Source of the DNA: JACXTP01 sp963827905
Lineage (GTDB): Archaea; Thermoplasmatota; Thermoplasmata; Methanomassiliicoccales; UBA472
Assembly (NCBI GenBank): GCA_963827905.1
Contig: CAWHCB010000011.1
Span: 1-64,000, forward strand
Reading direction: 5' to 3'
DNA length: 64,000 nt
The position numbers were made by a program, and so were the translations under genes. Positions 1 to 8,225 of this stretch are shown here, one piece after another. The notes under the pieces are model-generated. The model saw only the letters and a program-made list of their open reading frames with translations, was not told where the DNA came from and made no database searches. Position 1 is the stretch's first letter; each line of letters opens with the position of its first letter.

Positions 1-2
1 CG

Positions 3-1067
3 GGGATCTCTGCAACCATCAATGCTGGAGATAAAATCGTTGCTGGTTGGGGAGTAACCTTGAAGGTTTGGGACGGTGACTCCTATGAAACGATCGCTAG
101 CACTGTTACAGACAGCAACGGCAAGTATTGTTTCACTGGTCTAGATCCATACCAGACCTACAAGGTCGAGGAGGAGAACCCAGTATCAGGATGGGTCGGG
201 GTCATGACCGTTCACGAGAACGTGAAGATCACGACCTCCGGAGGAAAGGTCTGCGGGCTTGACTTCCTGAACGCACAGCTTGGGTGTATCTGCGGCCACA
301 AGTATTGGGACAAGGACTACGATGGCGTCTACGATAAATGCCTGGACGTCCCATTGTCCGGATGGACGATACAGCTGTTCATGTGGAAGAACGGTCAATG
401 GGTCTACCAAACCGAGAAAGTGACCGATGTGTGCGGGCTCTACTGCTTCTGCGGTCTAGACCCCTACCAGACCTACATGGTGAAGGAGGTAATGAAGTGT
501 GATTGGGAAGCGATCAACCCCAAGGACGGTAGCATCGACCCGATCATCTTCACGACCTCCGGTCAGCATATCAAGGACCAGGACTTCTTCAACGCTAGGG
601 GGAGCGGTCCAGCTGGACTTACCATCGGGTTCTGGAAGACTAACGTAGGCAAGAACCTGTACTACATCTATGGCAACCCCCAGGTTTCTGCCGCGACTCT
701 AGAGAGATGTCTCCGGGCGATCTACAGCAAGTACTATGTTGGCATGGGCTACAACTTCGAGTTCCTCAAGTTCTCGAGCGGGATGACCCAGAAGCAATTG
801 TTGCAGAAGGCTTGGGCGACCTTGAACATACCCGACAGCGCCAGCATGCAGAAGAAGGCTGAGGCGCAGACGCTCGCGTTGCTCCTGACCGAACAGTATA
901 AGGGCGTGTTCTACAGCAAGGCGCAGGTGTACATCCCATCGGCGATCACAGGTCATGGACCGTTCCATGGCCTGATGAGCGACGCAATAGTGAACGTCCT
1001 CAAACACTACAAGATGGCCCAATACACCCCAGCCAAGAACGAAGCGGACTTCCTGAACAACCTTTGA
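3..1067 (+). CDS. Secreted SdrD/Cna-B-type repeat protein, 5' truncated
   Basis: The frame is open to the left edge, so the N-terminus and any signal peptide lie outside the window; 354 residues are visible. It contains at least two beta-sandwich repeats of the SdrD B / Cna-B type. Each begins near a G-C-I-C-G-H-K-Y-W or A-G-W-x-V-x-L strand, passes through a G-x-Y-C-F-x-G-L-D-P-Y-Q-T-Y core, and ends in I-T-T-S-G...DFxNA. After about residue 205 comes a different domain that starts T-I-G-F-W-K-T-N, a module often found at the C-terminus of such surface proteins. No C-terminal membrane helix or sorting signal follows. The likely role is a cell-surface or extracellular structural or adhesive protein. 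The family assignment is firm; the function is inferred. Confidence 0.75.
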   Translation, partial: GISATINAGDKIVAGWGVTLKVWDGDSYETIASTVTDSNGKYCFTGLDPYQTYKVEEENPVSGWVGVMTVHENVKITTSGGKVCGLDFLNAQLGCICGHKYWDKDYDGVYDKCLDVPLSGWTIQLFMWKNGQWVYQTEKVTDVCGLYCFCGLDPYQTYMVKEVMKCDWEAINPKDGSIDPIIFTTSGQHIKDQDFFNARGSGPAGLTIGFWKTNVGKNLYYIYGNPQVSAATLERCLRAIYSKYYVGMGYNFEFLKFSSGMTQKQLLQKAWATLNIPDSASMQKKAEAQTLALLLTEQYKGVFYSKAQVYIPSAITGHGPFHGLMSDAIVNVLKHYKMAQYTPAKNEADFLNNL

Positions 1068-1073
1068 AAACTG

Positions 1074-1098
1074 GGGGGCGACCCCCTTCTTTACCTTT
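1074..1098 (+). terminator. Hairpin plus T-rich terminator after the surface protein
   Basis: GGGGG, loop CGA and CCCCC lie just after the TGA stop at 1065-1067. They are followed by a T-rich stretch (TTCTTTACCTTTTTC). The stem is short but GC-only, and no gene follows until the arcS promoter. Confidence 0.5.
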
Positions 1099-1170
1099 TT
1101 CTCATTTTTCTTCATTCCTCAAGGTCGATCCATCGTTTTCCTTTACCTATCTCCCTTGCCGTTCGGGAAA

Positions 1171-1180
1171 GGTTTAAACC
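1171..1180 (+). promoter_or_regulatory. TATA box for arcS
   Basis: GGTTTAAACC is centred about 25 bp before a GTG at 1201. Transcription would therefore start at or next to the start codon, which points to a leaderless mRNA and decides the start. Confidence 0.5.
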
Positions 1181-1200
1181 AGCGAGTCCAATCAGCGCCC

Positions 1201-2946
1201 GTGATCGAGGTCATCGGTAGGGCAGGTCCGGCCCGTTTGGTGAAATGGCAGACCGGAGAGAACAAGACCATCGTGCCCAGCATCATTGCCTGTACCGGCC
1301 AGGCCCCAGACGGATCGGAGTGGGACCTTAAGTTGGTACCAAGCGACACGGTCGATCAGGTCACCTCTCATCCTACCAATCAACTGCTCTTCGAGGTCCC
1401 TTCCGATATTTTTCCTCCATTGTATCATTCAAAAGGTAATTCTGGAATAGTTCCGACCATAGGCAAAGGTTGCACCGTCCTGCGGGGCGACCCGGGCCGT
1501 TACCTGGAGCAATGGGGGACCGCCCCTGCACCCGTGGCCATCATGGGCAACGCCTTCGAGATGCGCCGGGACGCAAGGCAGTTCGCGCATGCCATCGTCG
1601 CTCTCCGCGAGGCGGTCGGGCATCGTACCTTGATCTATGCCCCGGGCATGATGGACGTCAGCAACCTGGCATTGATGGCCTACATGGGCGTGGACCTGAG
1701 CGACGACGCCTTGCTAGGTTACCTTGCGCACAAGGGGAGAGTATGCACCGCCGATGGGCCCTTGGACGTTAAGAAGGCCCGCTGGTTGCTCACAGAGCCA
1801 ACGGTGGAAAGCACCTTGCGCCTCAGCAGGGAGAACGCCTGGAGGGAGCTGGAACTGGTCCGACACCACATCCGGGAGGAGAGCCTCAGGGAGCTGGTGG
1901 AGATGCGCGTCCATTCCTCGCCCTGGATGGTGGCCGCGCTGCGCTTGTTCGACGAGGAGCATTACGATTTCCAGGAGAGATACTTCCCTGTGGTTGGCCC
2001 GAGCTTCCATGCCAACTCCAAGGCCTCGCTGTTCCGACCGGACGTGTGGCGGTTCCGTCGCCGGGTCATGGAGCGATATCAAAAGCCGGCGCACAAGAAG
2101 ATCCTTCTCCTGCTTCCCTGCTCGGCCAAGAAACCGTACCACATCTCCAAGAGCCACATGGCCTTCCGCGACACCATCATGTCGGTGAGCAACTTCGACA
2201 TGGTGCACGAGGTCATCGTCACATCGCCATTAGGTATAGTCCCACGCGAGATCGAGCTGTTCTATCCCGCCGCCCAATATGACATCCCGGTCACGGGCCA
2301 TTGGGACCGGGAGGAGGTGGCCATGGTGCAGTCCATGGTCAGCATGATCGCGTCTCAGGGATATGACAAGATATTGTGCCACCTGGGCGTGGAGGCGGAC
2401 ATCGTGAAGGAGGTGGTGCAGTGCGAGGACACCACCGTCAGCGGTCCCACGTCGTTCGAATCCTTGGACCGATTGAGAGACGTCCTAGCCGAGGAATGTT
2501 CTAAGTATGAACGCCTGCCCAGGGGGGAGGACCGTGCCCAGACCATGGCGGCGGTGGCCCGTTTCCAGTTCGGTGCCGGAGCGGAGGTATTGGCGGAAGG
2601 GGCGACGATCACCGGCAGCTATCCCTATTCTCGGATATCCCAGGGCAAGGTCCAGATGGGCATGCTCACGCCGGAGCGGGGCATGATATCGCTGACGCTC
2701 GAAGGGGCGGAACGGCTCCTAGGGCATGGCCTGGGCACGGTGGAGATCAAGGATTTCCAGCTCCAGACCAACCTGTTCGCGGTGGGCGTGCAGGCAGCTG
2801 ACCCGGGCATCCGCATCGGGGATGAGGTGGCCATAGTCCGAAACGGTGTGGTGCAGGGCGTGGGCGTGGCCATGATGCCCGGTTGCGAGATGCCTGACTC
2901 CGATCGGGGCGAGGCGGTCAGGGTGCGCCATTACCGCAAAGGATGA
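1201..2946 (+). CDS. arcS: Archaeosine synthase ArcS (TgtA2)
   Basis: This enzyme completes archaeosine (G+) at position 15 of tRNA by modifying the preQ0 inserted by TGT. The 581-residue protein has a degenerate TGT-like N-terminal half. Around residues 305-322 it carries the diagnostic motif P-C-S-A-K-K-P-Y followed by S-K-S-H, which separates ArcS from the true transglycosylase. A C-terminal PUA-like RNA-binding domain starts near residue 500. I chose the GTG at 1201 over an in-frame start at 1156 because a TATA box lies about 25 bp upstream and the protein then begins V-I-E-V-x-x-R-x-G-P-A-R, as expected for the family. It is a single-gene unit, followed by a non-coding region. Confidence 0.88.
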   Translation: MIEVIGRAGPARLVKWQTGENKTIVPSIIACTGQAPDGSEWDLKLVPSDTVDQVTSHPTNQLLFEVPSDIFPPLYHSKGNSGIVPTIGKGCTVLRGDPGRYLEQWGTAPAPVAIMGNAFEMRRDARQFAHAIVALREAVGHRTLIYAPGMMDVSNLALMAYMGVDLSDDALLGYLAHKGRVCTADGPLDVKKARWLLTEPTVESTLRLSRENAWRELELVRHHIREESLRELVEMRVHSSPWMVAALRLFDEEHYDFQERYFPVVGPSFHANSKASLFRPDVWRFRRRVMERYQKPAHKKILLLLPCSAKKPYHISKSHMAFRDTIMSVSNFDMVHEVIVTSPLGIVPREIELFYPAAQYDIPVTGHWDREEVAMVQSMVSMIASQGYDKILCHLGVEADIVKEVVQCEDTTVSGPTSFESLDRLRDVLAEECSKYERLPRGEDRAQTMAAVARFQFGAGAEVLAEGATITGSYPYSRISQGKVQMGMLTPERGMISLTLEGAERLLGHGLGTVEIKDFQLQTNLFAVGVQAADPGIRIGDEVAIVRNGVVQGVGVAMMPGCEMPDSDRGEAVRVRHYRKG

Positions 2947-3023
2947 GCAGTTTCGGCAGTAACGAAATCGAACTGGATGTTATTTTTAACAACTGTCAGG
3001 TTCGCTCCCCTCCCCCGGTCCGG

Positions 3024-3030
3024 TTTATAA
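3024..3030 (+). promoter_or_regulatory. TATA box of the candidate small RNA
   Basis: TTTATAA lies within CGGTTTATAAGC. The nearest plus-strand coding gene starts 800 bp later, while a structured, T-tract-terminated segment starts about 25 bp downstream. Confidence 0.4.
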
Positions 3031-3052
3031 GCAACATCGTGAATCAGTGACA

Positions 3053-3192
3053 TGCAAGTGCGTCCCCAACGCACACAACGCTGGACCAGCCCTATAATCT
3101 GACGAGGAGGGGCGGTCGGCGCGCTCAAATGAATTGTATCCATCCCATAGGCGGGAGGTCTACCCGGACCTTCCGCCGCCCCCCATTTTTTT
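3053..3192 (+). ncRNA. Candidate structured small RNA of unknown family
   Basis: There is no good ORF between arcS and the tRNA. A TATA box at 3024-3030 is followed by three stem-loops: GTGCGT/ACGCAC with loop CCCCA (3058-3074); a 10-bp hairpin GCGGGAGGTC/GACCTTCCGC with one G-U pair and a 6-nt loop (3151-3176); and an outer stem GGGGCG (3109-3114) with CGCCCC (3177-3182). The element ends in a run of seven T at 3186-3192. I saw no C/D boxes, no SRP or RNase P signatures, and no convincing H/ACA geometry. The ends are inferred from the TATA box and the T-tract. Confidence 0.4.
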
Positions 3193-3203
3193 GGAAAAGT
3201 GAG

Positions 3204-3296
3204 TGCAGGTGTCGGGATTCGAACCCGAGTAATTAGCTTGCCCCTTCCATCTAAGGAAATGGAAGGCTAAAATCCTGACCGCTAGATTACACCTGC
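3204..3296 (-). tRNA. tRNA-Gly(TCC) with a 21-nt intron
   Basis: On the minus strand the acceptor stem GCAGGTG/CACCTGC, discriminator A, D-arm ATCT/GGAT, T-arm TCGGG-TTCGAAT-CCCGA and anticodon stem TTAGC/GCTAA all form. Between the anticodon stem arms are 28 nt instead of 7. Removing 21 nt at the canonical 37/38 site leaves the loop C-T-TCC-A-A, so the anticodon is TCC. C35, C36 and a G1-C72/C2-G71 acceptor fit glycine. The intron pairs with the anticodon region (CCTTCCAT/ATGGAAGG), as expected for an archaeal bulge-helix-bulge substrate. CCA is not encoded. Confidence 0.85.
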
Positions 3297-3320
3297 AGGT
3301 ATCGCTCCTAATGGGAAATT

Positions 3321-3330
3321 GATATTAAAA
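3321..3330 (-). promoter_or_regulatory. TATA box of the tRNA gene
   Basis: TTTTAATATC on the minus strand lies 25-34 bp before the tRNA 5' end at 3296, the usual archaeal spacing. Confidence 0.5.
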
Positions 3331-3829
3331 CCTTATTTTGAGGTCTGGCGATGGGAAGCCCCGGTCAGTGTGAGGTCAGAATGATAGGAAAAATTGGAGG
3401 TTGAAGAGGGAACCCATCTTTCCCTCTTCAAAGACACATGTTAGGACCGGACCGCATTTAGTAATCACTTGAGGTCATCGCCTTGATGCCTCATTTGGGG
3501 AGGAGTACTTTTCGCCCCTTGTCTAAGATCGTGTTTTGGCTGCGACGATCTTGTTCAAAGGGAGAGGGTATGTGGTCTCGGTCCCGGCATATGCCGTTCC
3601 TCGCTTGCATCCCATCCTATTGTCCGACTTATGTCAGACGAAATAAGTAATAGCGAACATCCATATTTATAATTTGTCATACCGTTAAAAATTGTCTAGC
3701 CAGCAATGAGATATATGTATTTCTTTATTCAGGCTGGACAGCAATAAATCCGTGTCAGACATTAAACAGATATTCGGTCAGACAGGTTTTAAATTCGTCT
3801 CCAATCAATAAAAAGGTATTTAGTGCATC
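3331..3829. other. Non-coding AT-rich upstream region of the TPR gene
   Basis: No ORF in this stretch looks real. The right half is AT-rich and carries three copies of GTCAGAC (see the repeat entry). A TATA-like TTTTAAAT at 3787-3794 lies about 40 bp before the TPR start codon. The left half shows nothing recognisable. Confidence 0.4.
3633..3783 (+). repeat. Three GTCAGAC direct repeats upstream of the TPR gene
   Basis: GTCAGAC occurs at 3633-3639, 3754-3760 and 3777-3783. The last copy ends four bases before a TATA-like TTTTAAAT. The two proximal copies are 23 bp apart. They could be binding sites for an activator or repressor of the TPR gene; the function is inferred from position only. 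Confidence 0.35.
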
Positions 3830-6800
3830 ATGGCTATTCTCCCATCGTCAGGTGAGGGGATGGGGTTAATTCTCTCTAGGGATGCCGATACTAGGTCCAT
3901 TAAGAAAGCTCAGCGTTGCATCGATGACGCCGAGCAGATGATACTCAAGAACGAGCTGGAACGCGCCAAGGGTGAGATCCGCCGAGCCAACGAGAGCTTG
4001 GTAGGATGTCCGGTCTCGGAGGCCAACGCCGACGAGTTGTCCGACGCGTACGTTCGATTAGCAGAGGACATGCTCCATTGCAACATGAACGAGGAGGCGC
4101 TGCAGGCAGCGAACCGGGCGGTTCAGATCAACCCGGACGACCTGGACGCGAACATGACCAAGGCCAGGATACTCACCATGGTGGGCCATGGCTCCGAGGC
4201 CATGTCTATGCTCAACAACCTCCTGCTCACCAACCCGGACAAGAAGCAGCTGTGGATGCTGCGGGCCGTTGTGGCGGAAAGGGAGAACGACGAGGCGGTG
4301 GCATTGGACAGCTACAAGAAGGCGGTCTCGGTGGACCCCCTCGATCTCAAACTTTACGACCTTATCATCTCCAAGGACGTGGAGAAGACCGGATGGATGC
4401 GGCGGAAGGCGGAACTATTGCTCAGGCTGGGCAAGCCCAACGAGGCCATCAAGGAACTGGACCGGTCCCTCGCCCTGGACCCCTCCGACACCACCGCCTT
4501 ATTGCTGCGCGCCGAGGCCTCCATCAAGGTCAACGACATTCCCAAGGCGCAACAGGCCTATGACATGGTCCTGGCCATCGACCCCAGGAACAAGGTGGCC
4601 CTGACCGCCCGAGCGCGTCACGTGGCGCACCAAGGCAACGTCTCCGAGGCGTTGCGCTATTACAAGGACCTGCTTCGCGCCGACCCTTCCGACGTCATCG
4701 CCTGGAACGAGGTGGCCAGCTTGTTGTTGGTGGCGAACCGCTATGAGGAGAGCAACATGGCCTACGACCGGGCTCTCACCATCGACCCCAACAACAGGGA
4801 TGCCATGGACGGCAAGGCCAAGGTGCTGGAGGCCATGGGACACGGTCCTGAGGCGGACTCGCTGCACCAGAGGCTGGCGGAGATCAAGCAGATGGCCCAG
4901 GCCGCCCCGCCCGCCCCGATCGCGCCAGTGGTGGAGATCGAGGTGGAGGAGGAACGCAGCCCGGAGTCGGCGGCACGGTACGGCGCAGGAAATAAGGTGG
5001 AGCTATACCTGGCCCAGGCCAAGAGCAACATGGCATCCGGTCGTTATCATGACGCGTTGCATCACTTGGAGAAGGCGGACCGCATCGAGCACGACCGCCT
5101 GGAGATCCTGATAGAAATCAAGGAATGCTATAAGCACATGGGCAAGGACAAGAAGGTCATCGAGGTCTGCGATCGCATCCTGACCTTGCAACCGGTCAAT
5201 GCCGCTGCCCTGCTGGACAAGGGCGTGGCCCTGGATAGGATGGGCAAGGGGGCGAACTCGGTGGAGTTCTACAAACGGGTGCTGCGCCTCCATCCCGAGG
5301 ACCAGGTGGTGCTACGGGACGCCAGCGTGACCATGTTCTCCTTGGAGATGTTCGATGAGGCCTTCCAGATGGCCGAGGAAGGCGCCGAGCTCTACCCCGA
5401 TGACGTGGTGTTCTGGCGGGTACAGGGCGACTGTCTCTTCGCCATGAAACGGTACGATGGGGCGGTGGAGGCCTTCAGGAACGCCGCTCAGCTTTCCTCC
5501 GAGGACAAGGATATCGTCTACTCCCTTGGATTGGCGCTGGAAGCGGACAAACGCTACGAGGAGGCGGTGGCGGCCTACGACCGAGCCCTGGAGCTGGACG
5601 CCCGGGACAAGAACATCTGGATCAGCAAGGGCATCAGCCTGGAATGGCTGGACCGTTACGGGGACGCCCTGGCCTGTTACGATTACGCCCTGAACCTGGA
5701 CAAACGTTCCCGTTTCACCATGGTGCGTCGGGGCCTGGTCTTGGCGAAGATGGAACGCCATGAGGAGGCCGTGCACGCCTTCGACCGGGCGCTGGAGATG
5801 TCGCACCGCGACGTCGATGTCCTGGCGGCGAAGAAGCGCTCCCTGTTAGAGCTCAACCGGGTGGAGGAGTCGATCAAGGTCAGCGAGAAGATCGTCCACC
5901 TGGACCCGAAGAACGTGGAGACATACATGGACCTGGGCATCGCCTACCACCGCATGGGCAACTACAAGAAGGCCTTGGTCAACTACAACAAGGCCTTGGC
6001 CATAGAGCCCAACGACATCCACGCCTGGGACCTGAAACGGCTCACCGTGATCGCCTTGGACGACCCAGAGGAGATCATCCGCACCTGCGATGAGATACTG
6101 GCATTGGACCCGGGCAACAAGGCGGCCATGCTGGACAAGGTCAGCGAACTGGAGCGCCTGGGTCAGTTGGGGCCAGCGGTGGAGACGCTGCAGCGGGCCA
6201 TGCGCCTGGACCCGGAGGACAAGGGCACATTGGTGCGGCTGGGCGTGCTGCAGACCGCCATGGGCCGTTACCAGGAGGCGCTGGCCAGCTTCGACGAGGC
6301 CTGGCGCCTCGATGACACTGACATGAGCATACTGGATAACAAGGGGCGGGCGCTGCTGTTCCTGCGTCGCTACGAGGAGGCCCTCCAGGCATTCAACCGA
6401 TGCGTCTCGGCCAACCCGGCCAACGCCCGCTTCCACATGGACCGGGGCCGTGCCCTGGCATCCTTGGACCGATTGGAGCAGGCCATCGAGGCCTTCGATC
6501 ACGCCACCGCCCTGGACCGCAACAACGCGGAGGCCTGGAAGTTCAAGGGATCGGCGCAGCTCAAGCTGGGGGACAACAACCGAGCGGTGCAGTCGTTCAA
6601 CCGCGCCATCGATCTGGGCGTGGAGGATGGAACGGTGCTGCGCATGAAAGGTCGCGCCCTGGAGAACATGGGACGCTACGAGGAGGCGCGGGAGGCATAC
6701 AGTCGCGCCACCGTGGTCAGCCCGTCGGACCAGGTGGTCTGGGAGCGTTTGGCGCTCATCGATGAATCACAAGGCCTTTTGGAAAACGCCTTCTCCGCCA

Positions 6801-8221
6801 TCGACCGAGCGTCCGCCTTGGACGCGGGCGTGAAGCGGGTATGGATGGAACGGGCCGCCATAGCCGAGAAGTTAGGGAAGGACGAGGAGGTGCTCAAGAG
6901 CTACGATGGCGCCCTGGCCTTGGACCCGAACGACGCCATCGCCTGGAACGGCAAGGGCCTGGTGCTGCTGCGGCAGGGCTCCTACGTTAACGCCATACGC
7001 GCTCTGCAGAAGGCCTTGGAGCTGGACCCGGCCATGCAATCCGCCCAGGAGGGCATCGACCAGGCGGAGCGGGAGCTGCACAAGGTGGAGGTGTCCGAGC
7101 ATGCATCAAGGGTGCTGGACATGGAGTCCCGCCAAGGTCGACGCCTCAACAAGGAGGAGGCGTTCCGATCCTGCCAGGTCCCCTACGAGATGCTCGACGA
7201 GGTGAGCGCCTACATCGAGCAGAAGGAGGTCATGGACGTGACCCAGCTGACCGATGCGGAGATGGAGATGTACGAGGAGGCATCCCACACCGTACTGCTG
7301 AACGCCTATCGCAATCCCTCGGTGACGGCATACGGCCTGAAGCTGGCCGACGTTCGGGCCTCCCTGCCCGGCTATGACCTGGTCACTGCGAAGAGGGTAT
7401 ACACCTACATCGAGACCGTGAACGGGTTGGACCTGTCCCGAGAGATGCCCGACGACGAGGTCCAGGCCATGTTGCGCCGCGCCGTTGACCTGCCCGATGA
7501 CCGGCGCTCGGTCATCGCGCTGATGGAGACGTTCGACCTGGGCATCTACAAGGCCAGGCGCCTCAAGGCGGCCATGAACACTTTGCGCTCGATCGGCTCA
7601 CTGGAGGCTGCGCCCAAGGCCAAGAAGAAAACGGCCCGACCCAAGCTGCGTCGCACCCAGGCACCGGCCAGGCCTCAGTACGGACCAGAGCCGATGACCG
7701 TGGCCCCGCCCCGCATGGAGGAGCCGGACATGGATGAGCCGGTGGAAGCACAGGCGCCGGACGCGGTGTTCCTGCCCCCGGCTGAACCGGCAGTATCATC
7801 GTCCAGGCGGCAGAGCGCCACCCGCGACCCATTGCTATATACCAACACGGAGCGGGAGCTCTATTCCGCCTTCTACGGATCGGACAAGCAGTCCAAGACC
7901 GAGTCCGGCATCCACTCGCGCAAGTGCCTGTTCCATGGCGAGAGCGCCCAGTCCTCCTGCCCGGAGTGCGGTTCGCTGCTATGCAAACAATGCGTGACCA
8001 GCGGCACCTGCCCCCGATGCCAGACCCAGATCCGGGTGAAGCCCCTCAACGCGCCCGCCCGGAAGAAGGACAAGCCGCGCCCAGAGCCGGAACCGGACGA
8101 GATCGAGCTGGAGCGCATCGAACCAGGTGAGGCACCGGCCTACGCACCGGAGAGGGCAGCCCCAACCGCCGACCTAGAAGAGGATGAGGAAGGCAGGGAA
8201 CGCGACATCAGCCGATTATGA
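3830..8221 (+). CDS. Giant tetratricopeptide-repeat protein with C-terminal zinc-binding motif
   Basis: At 1463 residues this is the longest ORF in the window, and it is intact. From about residue 60 to 1100 it is almost entirely TPR units of 34 residues (pattern A-x-x-x-Y-D-x-A-L-x-L-D-P), with a break near residue 360 (Pro/Ala- and Glu-rich). Residues 1100-1270 form a different helical region. A Lys/Pro-rich linker leads to a cysteine cluster near residues 1365-1400 (C-L-F-H, C-P-E-C, C-K-Q-C, C-P-R-C) resembling a B-box/RING-like zinc site. The end is acidic. There is no signal peptide or membrane helix, so it is a likely cytosolic scaffold. An alternative start at 3860 has a closer GGTGAG ribosome-binding site. 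Confidence 0.75.
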   Translation: MAILPSSGEGMGLILSRDADTRSIKKAQRCIDDAEQMILKNELERAKGEIRRANESLVGCPVSEANADELSDAYVRLAEDMLHCNMNEEALQAANRAVQINPDDLDANMTKARILTMVGHGSEAMSMLNNLLLTNPDKKQLWMLRAVVAERENDEAVALDSYKKAVSVDPLDLKLYDLIISKDVEKTGWMRRKAELLLRLGKPNEAIKELDRSLALDPSDTTALLLRAEASIKVNDIPKAQQAYDMVLAIDPRNKVALTARARHVAHQGNVSEALRYYKDLLRADPSDVIAWNEVASLLLVANRYEESNMAYDRALTIDPNNRDAMDGKAKVLEAMGHGPEADSLHQRLAEIKQMAQAAPPAPIAPVVEIEVEEERSPESAARYGAGNKVELYLAQAKSNMASGRYHDALHHLEKADRIEHDRLEILIEIKECYKHMGKDKKVIEVCDRILTLQPVNAAALLDKGVALDRMGKGANSVEFYKRVLRLHPEDQVVLRDASVTMFSLEMFDEAFQMAEEGAELYPDDVVFWRVQGDCLFAMKRYDGAVEAFRNAAQLSSEDKDIVYSLGLALEADKRYEEAVAAYDRALELDARDKNIWISKGISLEWLDRYGDALACYDYALNLDKRSRFTMVRRGLVLAKMERHEEAVHAFDRALEMSHRDVDVLAAKKRSLLELNRVEESIKVSEKIVHLDPKNVETYMDLGIAYHRMGNYKKALVNYNKALAIEPNDIHAWDLKRLTVIALDDPEEIIRTCDEILALDPGNKAAMLDKVSELERLGQLGPAVETLQRAMRLDPEDKGTLVRLGVLQTAMGRYQEALASFDEAWRLDDTDMSILDNKGRALLFLRRYEEALQAFNRCVSANPANARFHMDRGRALASLDRLEQAIEAFDHATALDRNNAEAWKFKGSAQLKLGDNNRAVQSFNRAIDLGVEDGTVLRMKGRALENMGRYEEAREAYSRATVVSPSDQVVWERLALIDESQGLLENAFSAIDRASALDAGVKRVWMERAAIAEKLGKDEEVLKSYDGALALDPNDAIAWNGKGLVLLRQGSYVNAIRALQKALELDPAMQSAQEGIDQAERELHKVEVSEHASRVLDMESRQGRRLNKEEAFRSCQVPYEMLDEVSAYIEQKEVMDVTQLTDAEMEMYEEASHTVLLNAYRNPSVTAYGLKLADVRASLPGYDLVTAKRVYTYIETVNGLDLSREMPDDEVQAMLRRAVDLPDDRRSVIALMETFDLGIYKARRLKAAMNTLRSIGSLEAAPKAKKKTARPKLRRTQAPARPQYGPEPMTVAPPRMEEPDMDEPVEAQAPDAVFLPPAEPAVSSSRRQSATRDPLLYTNTERELYSAFYGSDKQSKTESGIHSRKCLFHGESAQSSCPECGSLLCKQCVTSGTCPRCQTQIRVKPLNAPARKKDKPRPEPEPDEIELERIEPGEAPAYAPERAAPTADLEEDEEGRERDISRL

Positions 8222-8225
8222 GACA

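Noticed and set aside
3053..3192. C/D-box, SRP or RNase P RNA identity for the structured segment
   Set aside because: CTGA occurs once, but no RTGATGA box or conserved SRP/RNase P core could be found, so only an unnamed RNA is reported.
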